In this document: piece by piece, positions 1 to 5,403 of the stretch
Numbering within the stretch: the first letter of the stretch is position 1
Layout: every line of letters begins with the position of its first letter
Source: an uncultured bacterium
GTDB lineage: Bacteria; Bacillota; Clostridia; Christensenellales; Pumilibacteraceae
Assembly (NCBI GenBank): GCA_949747725.1
Contig: CATKFJ010000245.1
Span: 1-5,403 of the forward strand
DNA: 5,403 nucleotides
Direction of reading: 5' to 3'
Notes under the pieces: generated by a model
The model's database searches: none
Told to the model about the DNA's origin: nothing
What the model saw: only the letters and a program-made list of their open reading frames with translations
Made by a program: the position numbers and the translations under genes

Positions 1-897
1 CGCGCAACGCGTAGCGTCCATAGCGACGTTTCCGCCGCCTACAACGGCAACCGCCCTACTGTGTTTTATCGGCGTATCGGAATCGGGGCTGTAAGCTTTC
101 ATAAGATTTACGCGCGTTAAAAACTCGTTAGCGGAATACACGCCGTTAAGCTCCTCTCCCGGAACATTCATAAAATTGGGAAGCCCTGCGCCGCTACCCA
201 CGAAAACGGCGTCGTACCCGTCTTGGAACAGCTCGTCTATAAGCAAAGTGCGCCCGATCACCGTATTGAGTTCGAAATTAACGCCGCGCGCTTTAAGGTT
301 TTCTATTTCGTCGGCAACTATCCTTTTGGGAAGACGGAATTCGGGTATACCGTACACAAGCACGCCGCCTGCAGTATGTAACGCCTCGAAAACAGTCACT
401 TCGTAACCGCGATTGTTAAGCTCGCCGGCACACGACAGCCCTGCCGGTCCCGACCCTACAACGGCAACGCGGTGACCGTTGGATACGAATTCGGCGCATG
501 AGCCGTTGCGTTTGTGCGCGTTATGACGATCGGCAACAAACCGCTCGAGTCTGCCGATCGCTACGGGTTCGCCGTTTTTGCCGCGCACGCATTTGCTCTC
601 GCACTGCGTTTCTTGAGGACATACTCTGCCGCAAACCGCCGCAAGCGAACTCGATTCGGATATTACCCGATACGCGCCCTCATAGTCGCCGTCCATTATT
701 TTACCGATAAACTTCGGTATATCTATCCCGACGGGACAACCGCTTTGACACGGTTTGGTCTTACAGTTCAAGCAACGCGCCGCCTCGGCTTTGGCTTGTT
801 CTTCAGTATACCCGAGCGCGACCTCGCCGAAATTATGCGCGCGCACTTTGGGGTCTTGAACGGGCATTTCGTTTTTTGTCTTGGATAAGTCAGCCAT
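1..897 (-). CDS. nfnB: NfnB-type FAD/4Fe-4S NADP-binding subunit (GltA-like), 3' end outside window
   Basis: This is the large subunit of the NADH-dependent reduced ferredoxin:NADP+ oxidoreductase, also often annotated as a glutamate synthase small subunit or sulfide dehydrogenase alpha subunit. Only residues 1-299 of a usual ~460 are visible; the frame is open at position 1. Two ferredoxin-like cysteine sets are seen: C42-x2-C45-x4-C50-x3-C54 and C89-x3-C93-x5-C99-x3-C103, expected to bind two [4Fe-4S] clusters. An FAD Rossmann motif, VAVVGSGPAGL, lies at 144-154, and the NADP-binding motif VVGGGNVAMDATR at 285-297. The start is ATG at 897-895, preceded 8 nt upstream by a strong GGAGG. It overlaps the nfnA stop by 8 bp, so translational coupling is likely. 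The pairing with nfnA supports NfnB over a stand-alone glutamate synthase subunit, since no large GltB subunit is visible. Family membership is very secure; the exact physiological electron partners are inferred. Confidence 0.93.
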   Translation of the reverse strand, partial: MADLSKTKNEMPVQDPKVRAHNFGEVALGYTEEQAKAEAARCLNCKTKPCQSGCPVGIDIPKFIGKIMDGDYEGAYRVISESSSLAAVCGRVCPQETQCESKCVRGKNGEPVAIGRLERFVADRHNAHKRNGSCAEFVSNGHRVAVVGSGPAGLSCAGELNNRGYEVTVFEALHTAGGVLVYGIPEFRLPKRIVADEIENLKARGVNFELNTVIGRTLLIDELFQDGYDAVFVGSGAGLPNFMNVPGEELNGVYSANEFLTRVNLMKAYSPDSDTPIKHSRAVAVVGGGNVAMDATRCA

Positions 898-1738
898 TCG
901 AGTTCCCTCCTTTAAGAAGGTTGCATTCTTTTTCGTATGCGTGTTTTTCAAACGCCGCATACATTCTACCGCGTTCCATCGCCTCGTCGAAATCCACCTT
1001 ATGCCCGTCGAAGTCGGGTCCGTCCACGCACGCGAACTTCATTTCTCCGCCGACGGTGAGCCTGCAACCGCCGCACATTCCCGTGCCGTCTATCATGATC
1101 GGATTCATAGATACGGTGGTTTTTATACCGTATTTTTCGGTCAGCTTGCAAACGAACTTCATCATGACGAGCGGACCGATAGCTATCACTTCGTCGTATT
1201 TATTGCCGGCGTCGATCAACCGAGCAAGCGCGTCGGTAACAAGACCTTTCTCGCCTGCCGAGCCGTCGTCCGTCATCAGCATACAAACAGCGGACGCCGC
1301 GCGAAATTCGTCTTCGAGTATTACGAGATCTTTATTTCGAAAACCGATGACGGAATGAACTTCCGCGCCCGTTTCGTGCAATTTTTTTGCCGTAGGCAAA
1401 GCGATGGCGCAACCAACGCCGCCGCCTATCACCGCCACCTTTTTAAGCCCGTCAAGCTCCGACGGACGCCCGAGCGGTCCGACAAAATCGCATATAAAGT
1501 CGCCTGCGCCTAACCTGTCGAGCTTATGCGTAGTTGCGCCTACTATCTGATATATTATCGTTACCGTTCCCTTATCTCTGTCGTAGTCCGCGATAGTGAG
1601 CGGTATACGCTCCCCCTCTTCGTCCACGCGAAGAATGATAAACATGCCCGGTTGAGCCTTTTTAGCCACACGCGGCGCGTCTATCACCATACGCGACACA
1701 GTTGGATTAAGCGAATCCTTTTCGAGAATTTTATACAT
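890..1738 (-). CDS. nfnA: NfnA-type FAD/[2Fe-2S] NAD-binding subunit (PyrK-like)
   Basis: This 282-residue protein is the small subunit of the electron-bifurcating transhydrogenase NfnAB (also called sulfide dehydrogenase beta or ferredoxin-NADP reductase alpha). In the known family the complex couples NADH plus reduced ferredoxin to NADP+ reduction, reversibly, in the cytoplasm. Visible elements are a ferredoxin-reductase-like FAD barrel with RIPLT at 44-48, a nucleotide-binding glycine loop VIGGGVGCA at 103-111, and a C-terminal iron-sulfur motif with C222, C225 and C237. The preceding D217 sits in IDGTGMCGGC, consistent with the unusual Asp/three-Cys [2Fe-2S] site reported for NfnA; PyrK proteins have four cysteines. 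Length is normal for the family. The start ATG at 1738-1736 has GAGGCAGG seven bases upstream. The gene is first in an operon with nfnB. A PyrK role is less likely because no pyrD is adjacent and the neighbour is NfnB. Confidence 0.93.
   Translation of the reverse strand: MYKILEKDSLNPTVSRMVIDAPRVAKKAQPGMFIILRVDEEGERIPLTIADYDRDKGTVTIIYQIVGATTHKLDRLGAGDFICDFVGPLGRPSELDGLKKVAVIGGGVGCAIALPTAKKLHETGAEVHSVIGFRNKDLVILEDEFRAASAVCMLMTDDGSAGEKGLVTDALARLIDAGNKYDEVIAIGPLVMMKFVCKLTEKYGIKTTVSMNPIMIDGTGMCGGCRLTVGGEMKFACVDGPDFDGHKVDFDEAMERGRMYAAFEKHAYEKECNLLKGGNSNG
905..913 (-). promoter_or_regulatory. strong ribosome binding site of nfnB inside nfnA
   Basis: The minus strand reads AAAGGAGGG here, a near-perfect Shine-Dalgarno, 8 nt from GGAGG to the nfnB ATG. 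It lies within the last codons of nfnA and fixes the nfnB start, so the second subunit can initiate on its own as well as by coupling. Confidence 0.85.
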
Positions 1739-1745
1739 AATAAAA

Positions 1746-1753
1746 CCTGCCTC
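1746..1753 (-). promoter_or_regulatory. ribosome binding site of nfnA
   Basis: The minus strand reads GAGGCAGG, seven bases before the nfnA ATG. With the predicted transcription start near 1754 this site would sit at the very 5' end of the mRNA. Confidence 0.55.
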
Positions 1754-1760
1754 GTTAAAT

Positions 1761-1789
1761 ATTGTATCACTATCTCGTTATAAATTCAA
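1761..1789 (-). promoter_or_regulatory. nfnAB promoter, sigma-A type with extended -10
   Basis: On the minus strand a -35 TTGAAT (1784-1789) and a -10 TACAAT (1761-1766) are separated by exactly 17 bp, and the -10 is preceded by TGA, an extended -10 motif. The predicted start near 1754 leaves a leader of only about 16 nt before the nfnA ATG. No operator or riboswitch fits in so short a leader, so any control would act on initiation. Confidence 0.75.
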
Positions 1790-1841
1790 TAGTTAAACGA
1801 CAATTTTTCGAAATTTATGCAATGGAGCAAAGACTTACGGA

Positions 1842-2570
1842 TCAAACGTATATTTCACGAACGGCAACGATCGCCTGTACTTGAATAAAACGCACTCCCG
1901 ACAGAACGGATCTGTCGGTTGGGTGCGAGCTTTCTATCGTTTCCGTCAGCGCGGCATGAAGTCGCTCGTTTTCCACACCGAGCGCGATCTCCGCGGTTTT
2001 ATTCATAGCGACGGACACGGCATGCTCCGCCGCCGCCTCCGTTATATTGCCGCGATCGAGATCTACCGCAAGTTCGGACAGCGTAGCACACAGTTCGCCG
2101 GTGATGAAATCGAGCGCGCGCTTATCGCCTTCGCCGCAAGCGACGGCAGGCACTGAAAGCGCGAAATAATACGAATCCTGATTGACAGTGACAAGCGTTT
2201 TGGCATCCGACTCCCTTTCGTACAGCGCGGCTATAATGTTGTAGCTCCCGTCGTTATACACATATCCGGCGCCGCCGCGATCTGCCGCGGACTTGGCTTG
2301 CAATTCCGCCGCCACACGCTCGTCCGTTTTGGCAGTTGCGAGAAGGTAAAAAGTTCTGCCGCCGAAATCTATAGCCGTGTCTGCGCCCGTCGGGCTTGTT
2401 AGTTTTGGCAAAAAGAACACCAACAAGCATATAACGGCGGTAAGTATAAGCAACACCGTTATAAGCAATCCGGCAGCGCGGTGCGAACGTCGCCTTTGCG
2501 TGCGGCGCGACGCATGCGGTTTCGATCCTCGGCGCGAAACGATATACGCACTATATCTATCGTCGTCCAT
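1842..2570 (-). CDS. membrane-anchored protein with SPOR-like segment, function unknown
   Basis: I do not recognise a specific family. The 242-residue product starts with a short, very basic cytoplasmic tail (RRTQRRR region), followed by one hydrophobic span of about 22 residues (roughly 33-55), so the rest should lie outside the membrane. Residues about 71-128 look like a SPOR fold: a strand FYLLATAKTDE, a helix AAELQAKSA, a GGAGYVY turn and strand, then YNIIAALYERESDA, which resembles the second half of SPOR repeats that bind denuded peptidoglycan. This is inference from pattern, with no search run. The remaining ~110 residues are mostly helical and unassigned. ATG at 2570 is preferred over the GTG two codons earlier because AAGGG (2576-2580) is placed for the ATG and overlaps the GTG. 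A role in the cell envelope, division or sporulation is possible. Downstream, 103 bp separate it from nfnA with no clear terminator, so some read-through into nfnAB may occur. Confidence 0.75.
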   Translation of the reverse strand: MDDDRYSAYIVSRRGSKPHASRRTQRRRSHRAAGLLITVLLILTAVICLLVFFLPKLTSPTGADTAIDFGGRTFYLLATAKTDERVAAELQAKSAADRGGAGYVYNDGSYNIIAALYERESDAKTLVTVNQDSYYFALSVPAVACGEGDKRALDFITGELCATLSELAVDLDRGNITEAAAEHAVSVAMNKTAEIALGVENERLHAALTETIESSHPTDRSVLSGVRFIQVQAIVAVREIYV

Positions 2571-2575
2571 AAACA

Positions 2576-2580
2576 CCCTT
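2576..2580 (-). promoter_or_regulatory. ribosome binding site deciding the ATG start at 2570
   Basis: The minus strand reads AAGGG, 5 nt before the ATG at 2570-2568. It overlaps the GTG at 2576-2574, which therefore cannot use it. Confidence 0.5.
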
Positions 2581-2607
2581 GATTTTCGATCTTAAACGTA
2601 GTATAAT
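2579..2607 (+). promoter_or_regulatory. promoter of the DUF6062-like gene
   Basis: A -35 TTGATT (2579-2584) and a perfect -10 TATAAT (2602-2607) are separated by 17 bp. The predicted start is near 2614, giving a leader of about 30 nt that ends with GGCAGGA (2632-2638), 5 nt before the ATG at 2644. The -35 overlaps the ribosome binding site of the divergent gene, so the two units are tightly packed. Confidence 0.75.
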
Positions 2608-2643
2608 AGGCATGTCTAATTATATTATTTCGGCAGGAACATT

Positions 2644-3315
2644 ATGCACTATCACATTCAGACCGCGCCCATTTGGGACGCATACAAAACCGAAACGGAC
2701 TGTCCGTTATGTAAAATCTACGCCGACCGCGAAAAACGCGTTATCGGTCAGTATCTGAATGAAAACGTTATGGATCCCGATTTCAGAGTTCGATCCAACC
2801 GCGTCGGGTTTTGCAAAACGCACATAAAAGCGCTGTACTCCGGGCAAAACAAACTCGGGCTTGCGCTTCAGCTCGAAACGCGCGCAGATGCCCTCGATAA
2901 GCTTTTAAGCAAACCGCCTGCGGACAAAAAATCGGCAAAGAAAACAGCCGAACTGCTTTATAAACACTACGGCTGCGTTGTCTGCGACGCGCTCGAAGAA
3001 CCTATGTCGCGCTACTTTATTACGGTAGCCGAAATGTTCGAAAACGAACCTGACTTCCCCGAACTGTTCGGCGCGGCACACCACTGCATAGAACATTCGA
3101 TACGTTTGTACGACGCGGCGCAGTACGCCGGCAAATCCGTAAACACGTTTTGCGCGACATTAACTTCGTCGCTAAAACGCGATTTAAGATCGACCGAAAA
3201 ATCGCTACGCTCTTTCGCCGATTGTTTCGATTTCAAAAATGCCGGAACGCGTCCCGATCCGCAAGTGATTCCCGACGCCGTAAAACTGCTTAACGGCATA
3301 AAAGTCGAACTTTGA
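2644..3315 (+). CDS. DUF6062-like protein with duplicated CxxC/CxxH module
   Basis: A 223-residue soluble protein without signal peptide or membrane span. The N-terminus (YHIQTAPIWDAYK, then CPLC, then VMDPDFRVR and NRVGFCKTH) matches my memory of DUF6062 proteins, common in Clostridia and of unknown function; the name is from recall. Cysteines and histidines fall in two sets: C20-x2-C23 with C57-x2-H60, and C111-x2-C114 with C148-x2-H151. Each set has exactly 33 residues between its halves, which suggests two metal-binding knuckles, probably zinc or possibly iron-sulfur. A lysine-rich linker (about 89-106) separates them. The gene has its own promoter and an SD-like GGCAGGA upstream of the ATG. 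It is divergent from the SPOR-like gene and convergent with the 6S RNA, whose T-run begins 10 bp after the stop codon. Function cannot be inferred further. Confidence 0.88.
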   Translation: MHYHIQTAPIWDAYKTETDCPLCKIYADREKRVIGQYLNENVMDPDFRVRSNRVGFCKTHIKALYSGQNKLGLALQLETRADALDKLLSKPPADKKSAKKTAELLYKHYGCVVCDALEEPMSRYFITVAEMFENEPDFPELFGAAHHCIEHSIRLYDAAQYAGKSVNTFCATLTSSLKRDLRSTEKSLRSFADCFDFKNAGTRPDPQVIPDAVKLLNGIKVEL

Positions 3316-3324
3316 TTTTTCAAT

Positions 3325-3344
3325 AAAAAAAATCCCGCCTGTGC
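3325..3344 (-). terminator. intrinsic terminator of the 6S RNA
   Basis: The minus strand ends GCACAGGCGGGA followed by eight T (3325-3332). The stem preceding the T-run is the 3' half of the 6S closing helix, whose 5' half lies about 180 nt upstream, so termination may use this long-range stem. An alternative local partner is CCTGCC at 3382-3387. Confidence 0.7.
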
Positions 3345-3530
3345 CGTAGATACAAATAAGCCGTATTCAAACCCGCCTTATGGCAGGTGGGTCGGCTGAC
3401 GCGGTCGTCTGTCTTCCCCTGCTTGGCTTGCGCCAAAATTTCTGAGGCCCGACATATCAACGCGTACGCACCATCCCTTTTAATAGTTGAGGTTATAAAT
3501 AAGGCTTTATCTCGCACACCGCAGGATCAT
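3326..3530 (-). ncRNA. ssrS: 6S RNA (RNA polymerase regulator)
   Basis: 6S RNA mimics an open promoter and sequesters housekeeping RNA polymerase. The sequence shows its layout on the minus strand. A closing stem is formed by 3521-3527 (ATCCTGC) with 3332-3338 (GCGGGAT), continued by 3514-3518 (TGTGC) with 3340-3344 (GCACA). The opening CCTGCGGTGTGCG resembles the conserved 5' region of many 6S RNAs. A second helix pairs 3499-3507 (AAGCCTTAT) with 3358-3366 (ATACGGCTT), with one mismatch. A largely unpaired strand follows, then a long arm including GTCG/CGAC and ACGCG/CGCGT pairs and capped by TTGGC-GCAA-GCCAA (3423-3436), a GNRA tetraloop. The 3' strand of the bubble carries a small hairpin CCTGCC-ATAA-GGCGGG (3372-3387), placed like the 3'-strand hairpin of E. 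coli 6S RNA. The ~195-nt size is typical. The 5' end is approximate and may be processed from a longer precursor. No protein gene fits this region. Confidence 0.82.
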
Positions 3531-3542
3531 CGCAGTATTGCC

Positions 3543-3558
3543 CGACCGTTATAGGTCG
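3543..3558 (-). other. hairpin in the probable 6S precursor leader
   Basis: CGACC and GGTCG form a 5-bp stem around TATAAC, between the predicted transcription start (about 3563) and the mature 6S 5' end. If transcribed it would be removed or retained as a 5' extension of roughly 30-36 nt. Precursor 6S forms trimmed at the 5' end are known in other bacteria. Confidence 0.4.
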
Positions 3559-3569
3559 CTTACAATGTT

Positions 3570-3598
3570 AGTATATACCGAGAGCGGCGGAAAATCAA
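3570..3598 (-). promoter_or_regulatory. ssrS: promoter of the 6S RNA
   Basis: On the minus strand TTGATT (3593-3598) and TATACT (3570-3575) are 17 bp apart, predicting a start near 3563. The -35 is the same hexamer as at the DUF6062-like gene promoter. A run of A and T just upstream (about 3608-3640, including AAAAATTTT) could act as an UP element. A closer -10-like AATACT (3534-3539) has no acceptable -35, so this site is preferred. Confidence 0.7.
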
Positions 3599-3641
3599 TA
3601 GTATGCCGAAAATTTTTCGCACAATATTTTTGTCTATCCTA

Positions 3642-3670
3642 TTGACAATATCCGTGTTTTGTGGTATAAC
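3642..3670 (+). promoter_or_regulatory. strong promoter antisense to the TPR gene 3' end
   Basis: A consensus -35 TTGACA (3642-3647), a 17-bp spacer and -10 TATAAC (3665-3670) preceded by TGG (extended -10) make this the best-matching promoter of the window. It fires rightward from about 3677, across the stop codon (3686) of the TPR gene and into its coding region on the opposite strand. No credible plus-strand gene follows. A short AAGCCG/CGGCTT pairing (3679-3684 with 3715-3720) is present, but no classical terminator. Confidence 0.6.
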
Positions 3671-3685
3671 GCGCGGCAAGCCGAT

Positions 3686-5403
3686 TTATTTGATATCGCC
3701 CAACCACTCCTTATGCGGCTTTATGCGATCCATCAATCTTAAAGCAAGCGCGCGCTTATCGTTTTCCGTCATATCGCCGGCAACGAATGTTTTTACATAG
3801 CTGTCGAAAAGAACGAGAAACGCTTGCTTATCGCCCAAACGCTCGCAAACGCTCAGTTGCAACGCCATGCTGTCGTACGACGCGCAGCCGGATTTATTGT
3901 ACGCCTCGAGCACTTGCGCCGCATACCTCGCATTGCCCGTTCGCAATAAATACATCGACAATAGCAACAGAAAATCGTCGGCGACGGCAAGTTTGTCCGC
4001 AATACGCTCGAACGACATATTGCGCACGCGGCGAACGTAATTATTGGAGTATAAACCGAACAGCACGCAGTAGCCGTACGGACTGCGCGTCTTTTTCAGT
4101 TTCTTGAATAACCGTTTAAAACGCTTGTTATCGCCGCACGCCAAACACGCAAGCGCGCCGATAGCGGCATACTTATCGTCATGTTTTATTTTGTCGTAAA
4201 GATAATAATAGTTCTTGGCGCACTCGGTAAAATTTCCCAATATCAAATGCGCCTCGGCGCAAACGCAATAACCGTACTCGTTATCGGGTCGAATTTTTTT
4301 ATATTCTTCGGCGTAACGCGCAACGTCGTAATATTCATGCAGTACGGACAGAGCGTCTATTATAAGATACAGCGCAGGCAGATATTCTTTATCTATATCT
4401 ACGGCACGGGTCGCGTTATGCACGGCGCTCATGCAACTGCCGGTTTTGTAGTCGATATACGCTTTATAGTACCAATATTGCTCATAGCTTTCTTTAGCCG
4501 GATGACTTTCGAGCGCGGAGCGCGCTTCATCGTACTCACCGATCTCTATTAGGCACGCCGCGCAATCGAAAAAGTTTTCAAACAACTTAAAATCGGTCGC
4601 AAGCGTACGGTACGCGCGCGCAGCGGATCGGTAGTCGGTAACCGCGACGCAACATTCGGCATATTTGACATAAGCGACAGGATCGTCGCTTCTGAGCGCA
4701 AGCATGCGTTCTGCCGTCTCGAGCGCTTTATCGGCTCGACTGACGCGCAGATAAAGGTCGATCAACCTAACATACATTCCCGTATTGAGATTATCGTTAT
4801 TATTATCGAGCGCGTCGGTCATCAGCGAAATGGCGGATTGATAGTCGCCGCGCTCACAGTATATTTCCGTGGCATTGTCGTACACCGACCATACGCGTCT
4901 GCGGCTGTACGCGTCCGATATTTCCTTAATGCACGCTATAGCCGCGTTATAATCGTCGAGCGCCGCATCCGTATCGCCTATCGAATGATACGCATACCCT
5001 CGCCGCGCGTACGCATTGAGTTTTTCCGCGCTGTCCACCGCCAGCCTCAAAGCGTGCGTCCACCGCGCGATATTGTTCTCCGATTCCGACTTTTCCGGAT
5101 CGTACACATACTGACCGAGCGCCGTTTCGTCTACTTGTATTTCCACGACCGATCTGTCGTCGGGATAATCGATCATTCCGAAATCGGCGATAACCGCCGT
5201 CGCGGCGCCGTCGGCGTCGTAACCGACATAGCAACGAAATCTGCCGCTACCCCAGCCCGTAGAAAATACCGCGTACTTATTGCCGTAAAGCTCTGCAACG
5301 GTATGAGTCTGACCTTTGATAACTATATGCCCGGACAGCGGCGACAATTCGTCGCTCAAATGCGCGCAGTATTCCGCATAAGCTTTGCTATCCGCAAAAC
5401 AGC
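3686..5403 (-). CDS. TPR-repeat protein with DUF4241-like N-terminal segment, 5' end outside window
   Basis: The frame is open at the right edge, so the start is not in the window; a TTG at 5359 is in frame but lies mid-domain and has no ribosome binding site. 571 residues are visible. The first ~80 include FSTGWGSGRFRCYVGYD, then a DADG turn and VIADFGMID, which resembles the C-terminal core of DUF4241 proteins (GWGDG...Y..DG...DF); this is recalled and unsearched. From about residue 131 onward come roughly nine to ten TPR-like helix pairs, such as RGYAYHSIGDTDAALDDYN, CERGDYQSAISLMTDAL, KYAECCVAVTDYRSAARAY and CLIEIGEYDEARSALES. Later repeats degenerate, and the last ~130 residues keep helical pairs (YLLRTGNARYAAQVLEAY). 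There is no membrane span in the visible part, so it is probably cytoplasmic. TPR arrays bind peptides or proteins; the partner is unknown. The 3' end is followed by the divergent promoter pair of the 6S locus, not by an obvious terminator. Confidence 0.85.
   Translation of the reverse strand, partial: CFADSKAYAEYCAHLSDELSPLSGHIVIKGQTHTVAELYGNKYAVFSTGWGSGRFRCYVGYDADGAATAVIADFGMIDYPDDRSVVEIQVDETALGQYVYDPEKSESENNIARWTHALRLAVDSAEKLNAYARRGYAYHSIGDTDAALDDYNAAIACIKEISDAYSRRRVWSVYDNATEIYCERGDYQSAISLMTDALDNNNDNLNTGMYVRLIDLYLRVSRADKALETAERMLALRSDDPVAYVKYAECCVAVTDYRSAARAYRTLATDFKLFENFFDCAACLIEIGEYDEARSALESHPAKESYEQYWYYKAYIDYKTGSCMSAVHNATRAVDIDKEYLPALYLIIDALSVLHEYYDVARYAEEYKKIRPDNEYGYCVCAEAHLILGNFTECAKNYYYLYDKIKHDDKYAAIGALACLACGDNKRFKRLFKKLKKTRSPYGYCVLFGLYSNNYVRRVRNMSFERIADKLAVADDFLLLLSMYLLRTGNARYAAQVLEAYNKSGCASYDSMALQLSVCERLGDKQAFLVLFDSYVKTFVAGDMTENDKRALALRLMDRIKPHKEWLGDIK

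Noticed and set aside
881..1513. Long plus-strand frames opposite nfnA and nfnB
   Set aside because: They mirror well-conserved flavoprotein genes on the other strand; the cysteine and glycine motifs show the minus strand is coding.
890..1738. NfnA as PyrK of dihydroorotate dehydrogenase
   Set aside because: The cluster motif has three cysteines plus an aspartate, and the overlapping neighbour is an NfnB-type subunit; no pyrD is seen.
2600..2605. Minus-strand TATACT as -10 for the SPOR-like gene
   Set aside because: It overlaps the plus-strand TATAAT, but at 17 bp upstream the sequence is ATAATA, a poor -35, so I did not list it as a promoter although it may contribute.
3320..3517. Minus-strand reading frame across the structured RNA
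   Set aside because: It lies within the 6S RNA helices and has no family-like composition; the RNA explains the sequence.
3603..3800. Plus-strand reading frame with a hydrophobic, signal-peptide-like start
   Set aside because: It lacks a convincing ribosome binding site, contains the rightward promoter inside itself, and its second half is antisense to the TPR gene. The hydrophobic start follows from the A/T-rich spacer.
4181..4552. Plus-strand hydrophobic frame resembling a membrane protein
   Set aside because: It is antisense to the TPR repeats, whose periodic pattern continues unbroken across this region.
5357..5359. TTG as start codon of the TPR gene
   Set aside because: The frame stays open to the window edge with plausible protein sequence upstream, and there is no Shine-Dalgarno before the TTG.

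Overview
This window looks like chromosomal DNA of an anaerobic Gram-positive bacterium, most likely an uncultured member of the Clostridia (Bacillota). The evidence is an NfnAB-type electron-bifurcating transhydrogenase, a DUF6062-type protein, strong Shine-Dalgarno sites, sigma-A-like promoters with 17-bp spacers, and a 6S RNA of Clostridia-like form. Base composition is moderate. I see no insertion sequence, phage gene, CRISPR array, tRNA or rRNA.

Layout, left to right. Positions 1-1738 (minus strand) hold a two-gene operon, nfnA (890-1738) followed by nfnB (1-897, running off the left edge). The genes overlap by 8 bp, and a well-formed extended -10 promoter lies just upstream at 1761-1789. 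Positions 1842-2570 (minus) encode a membrane-anchored protein with a SPOR-like extracytoplasmic segment. A short divergent region (2571-2643) carries a good promoter for the plus-strand gene 2644-3315, a DUF6062-like cytoplasmic protein in which a CxxC/CxxH module is present twice with exactly the same spacing. Converging on that gene is a non-coding RNA on the minus strand (about 3326-3530), which I read as 6S RNA. It has its own promoter (3570-3598), a probable 5' leader with a hairpin, and a T8 terminator. To its right, a second excellent promoter (3642-3670) points the other way, into the 3' end of the last gene. That gene (3686-5403, minus, 5' end outside the window) is a long TPR-repeat protein whose visible N-terminal part resembles the end of a DUF4241 domain.

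How they work together. NfnA and NfnB are the two subunits of one soluble flavoprotein complex that exchanges electrons among NADH, NADPH and ferredoxin. The other protein genes have no evident metabolic link to it. 6S RNA binds housekeeping RNA polymerase and tunes transcription globally. The most interesting part of the window is the 3316-3690 gap, which has no protein gene but contains a structured RNA, two back-to-back promoters and an antisense arrangement on both sides. I found no convincing evidence for a wholly new system; the best leads are the DUF6062 internal duplication, the 6S locus architecture and the DUF4241-TPR fusion.
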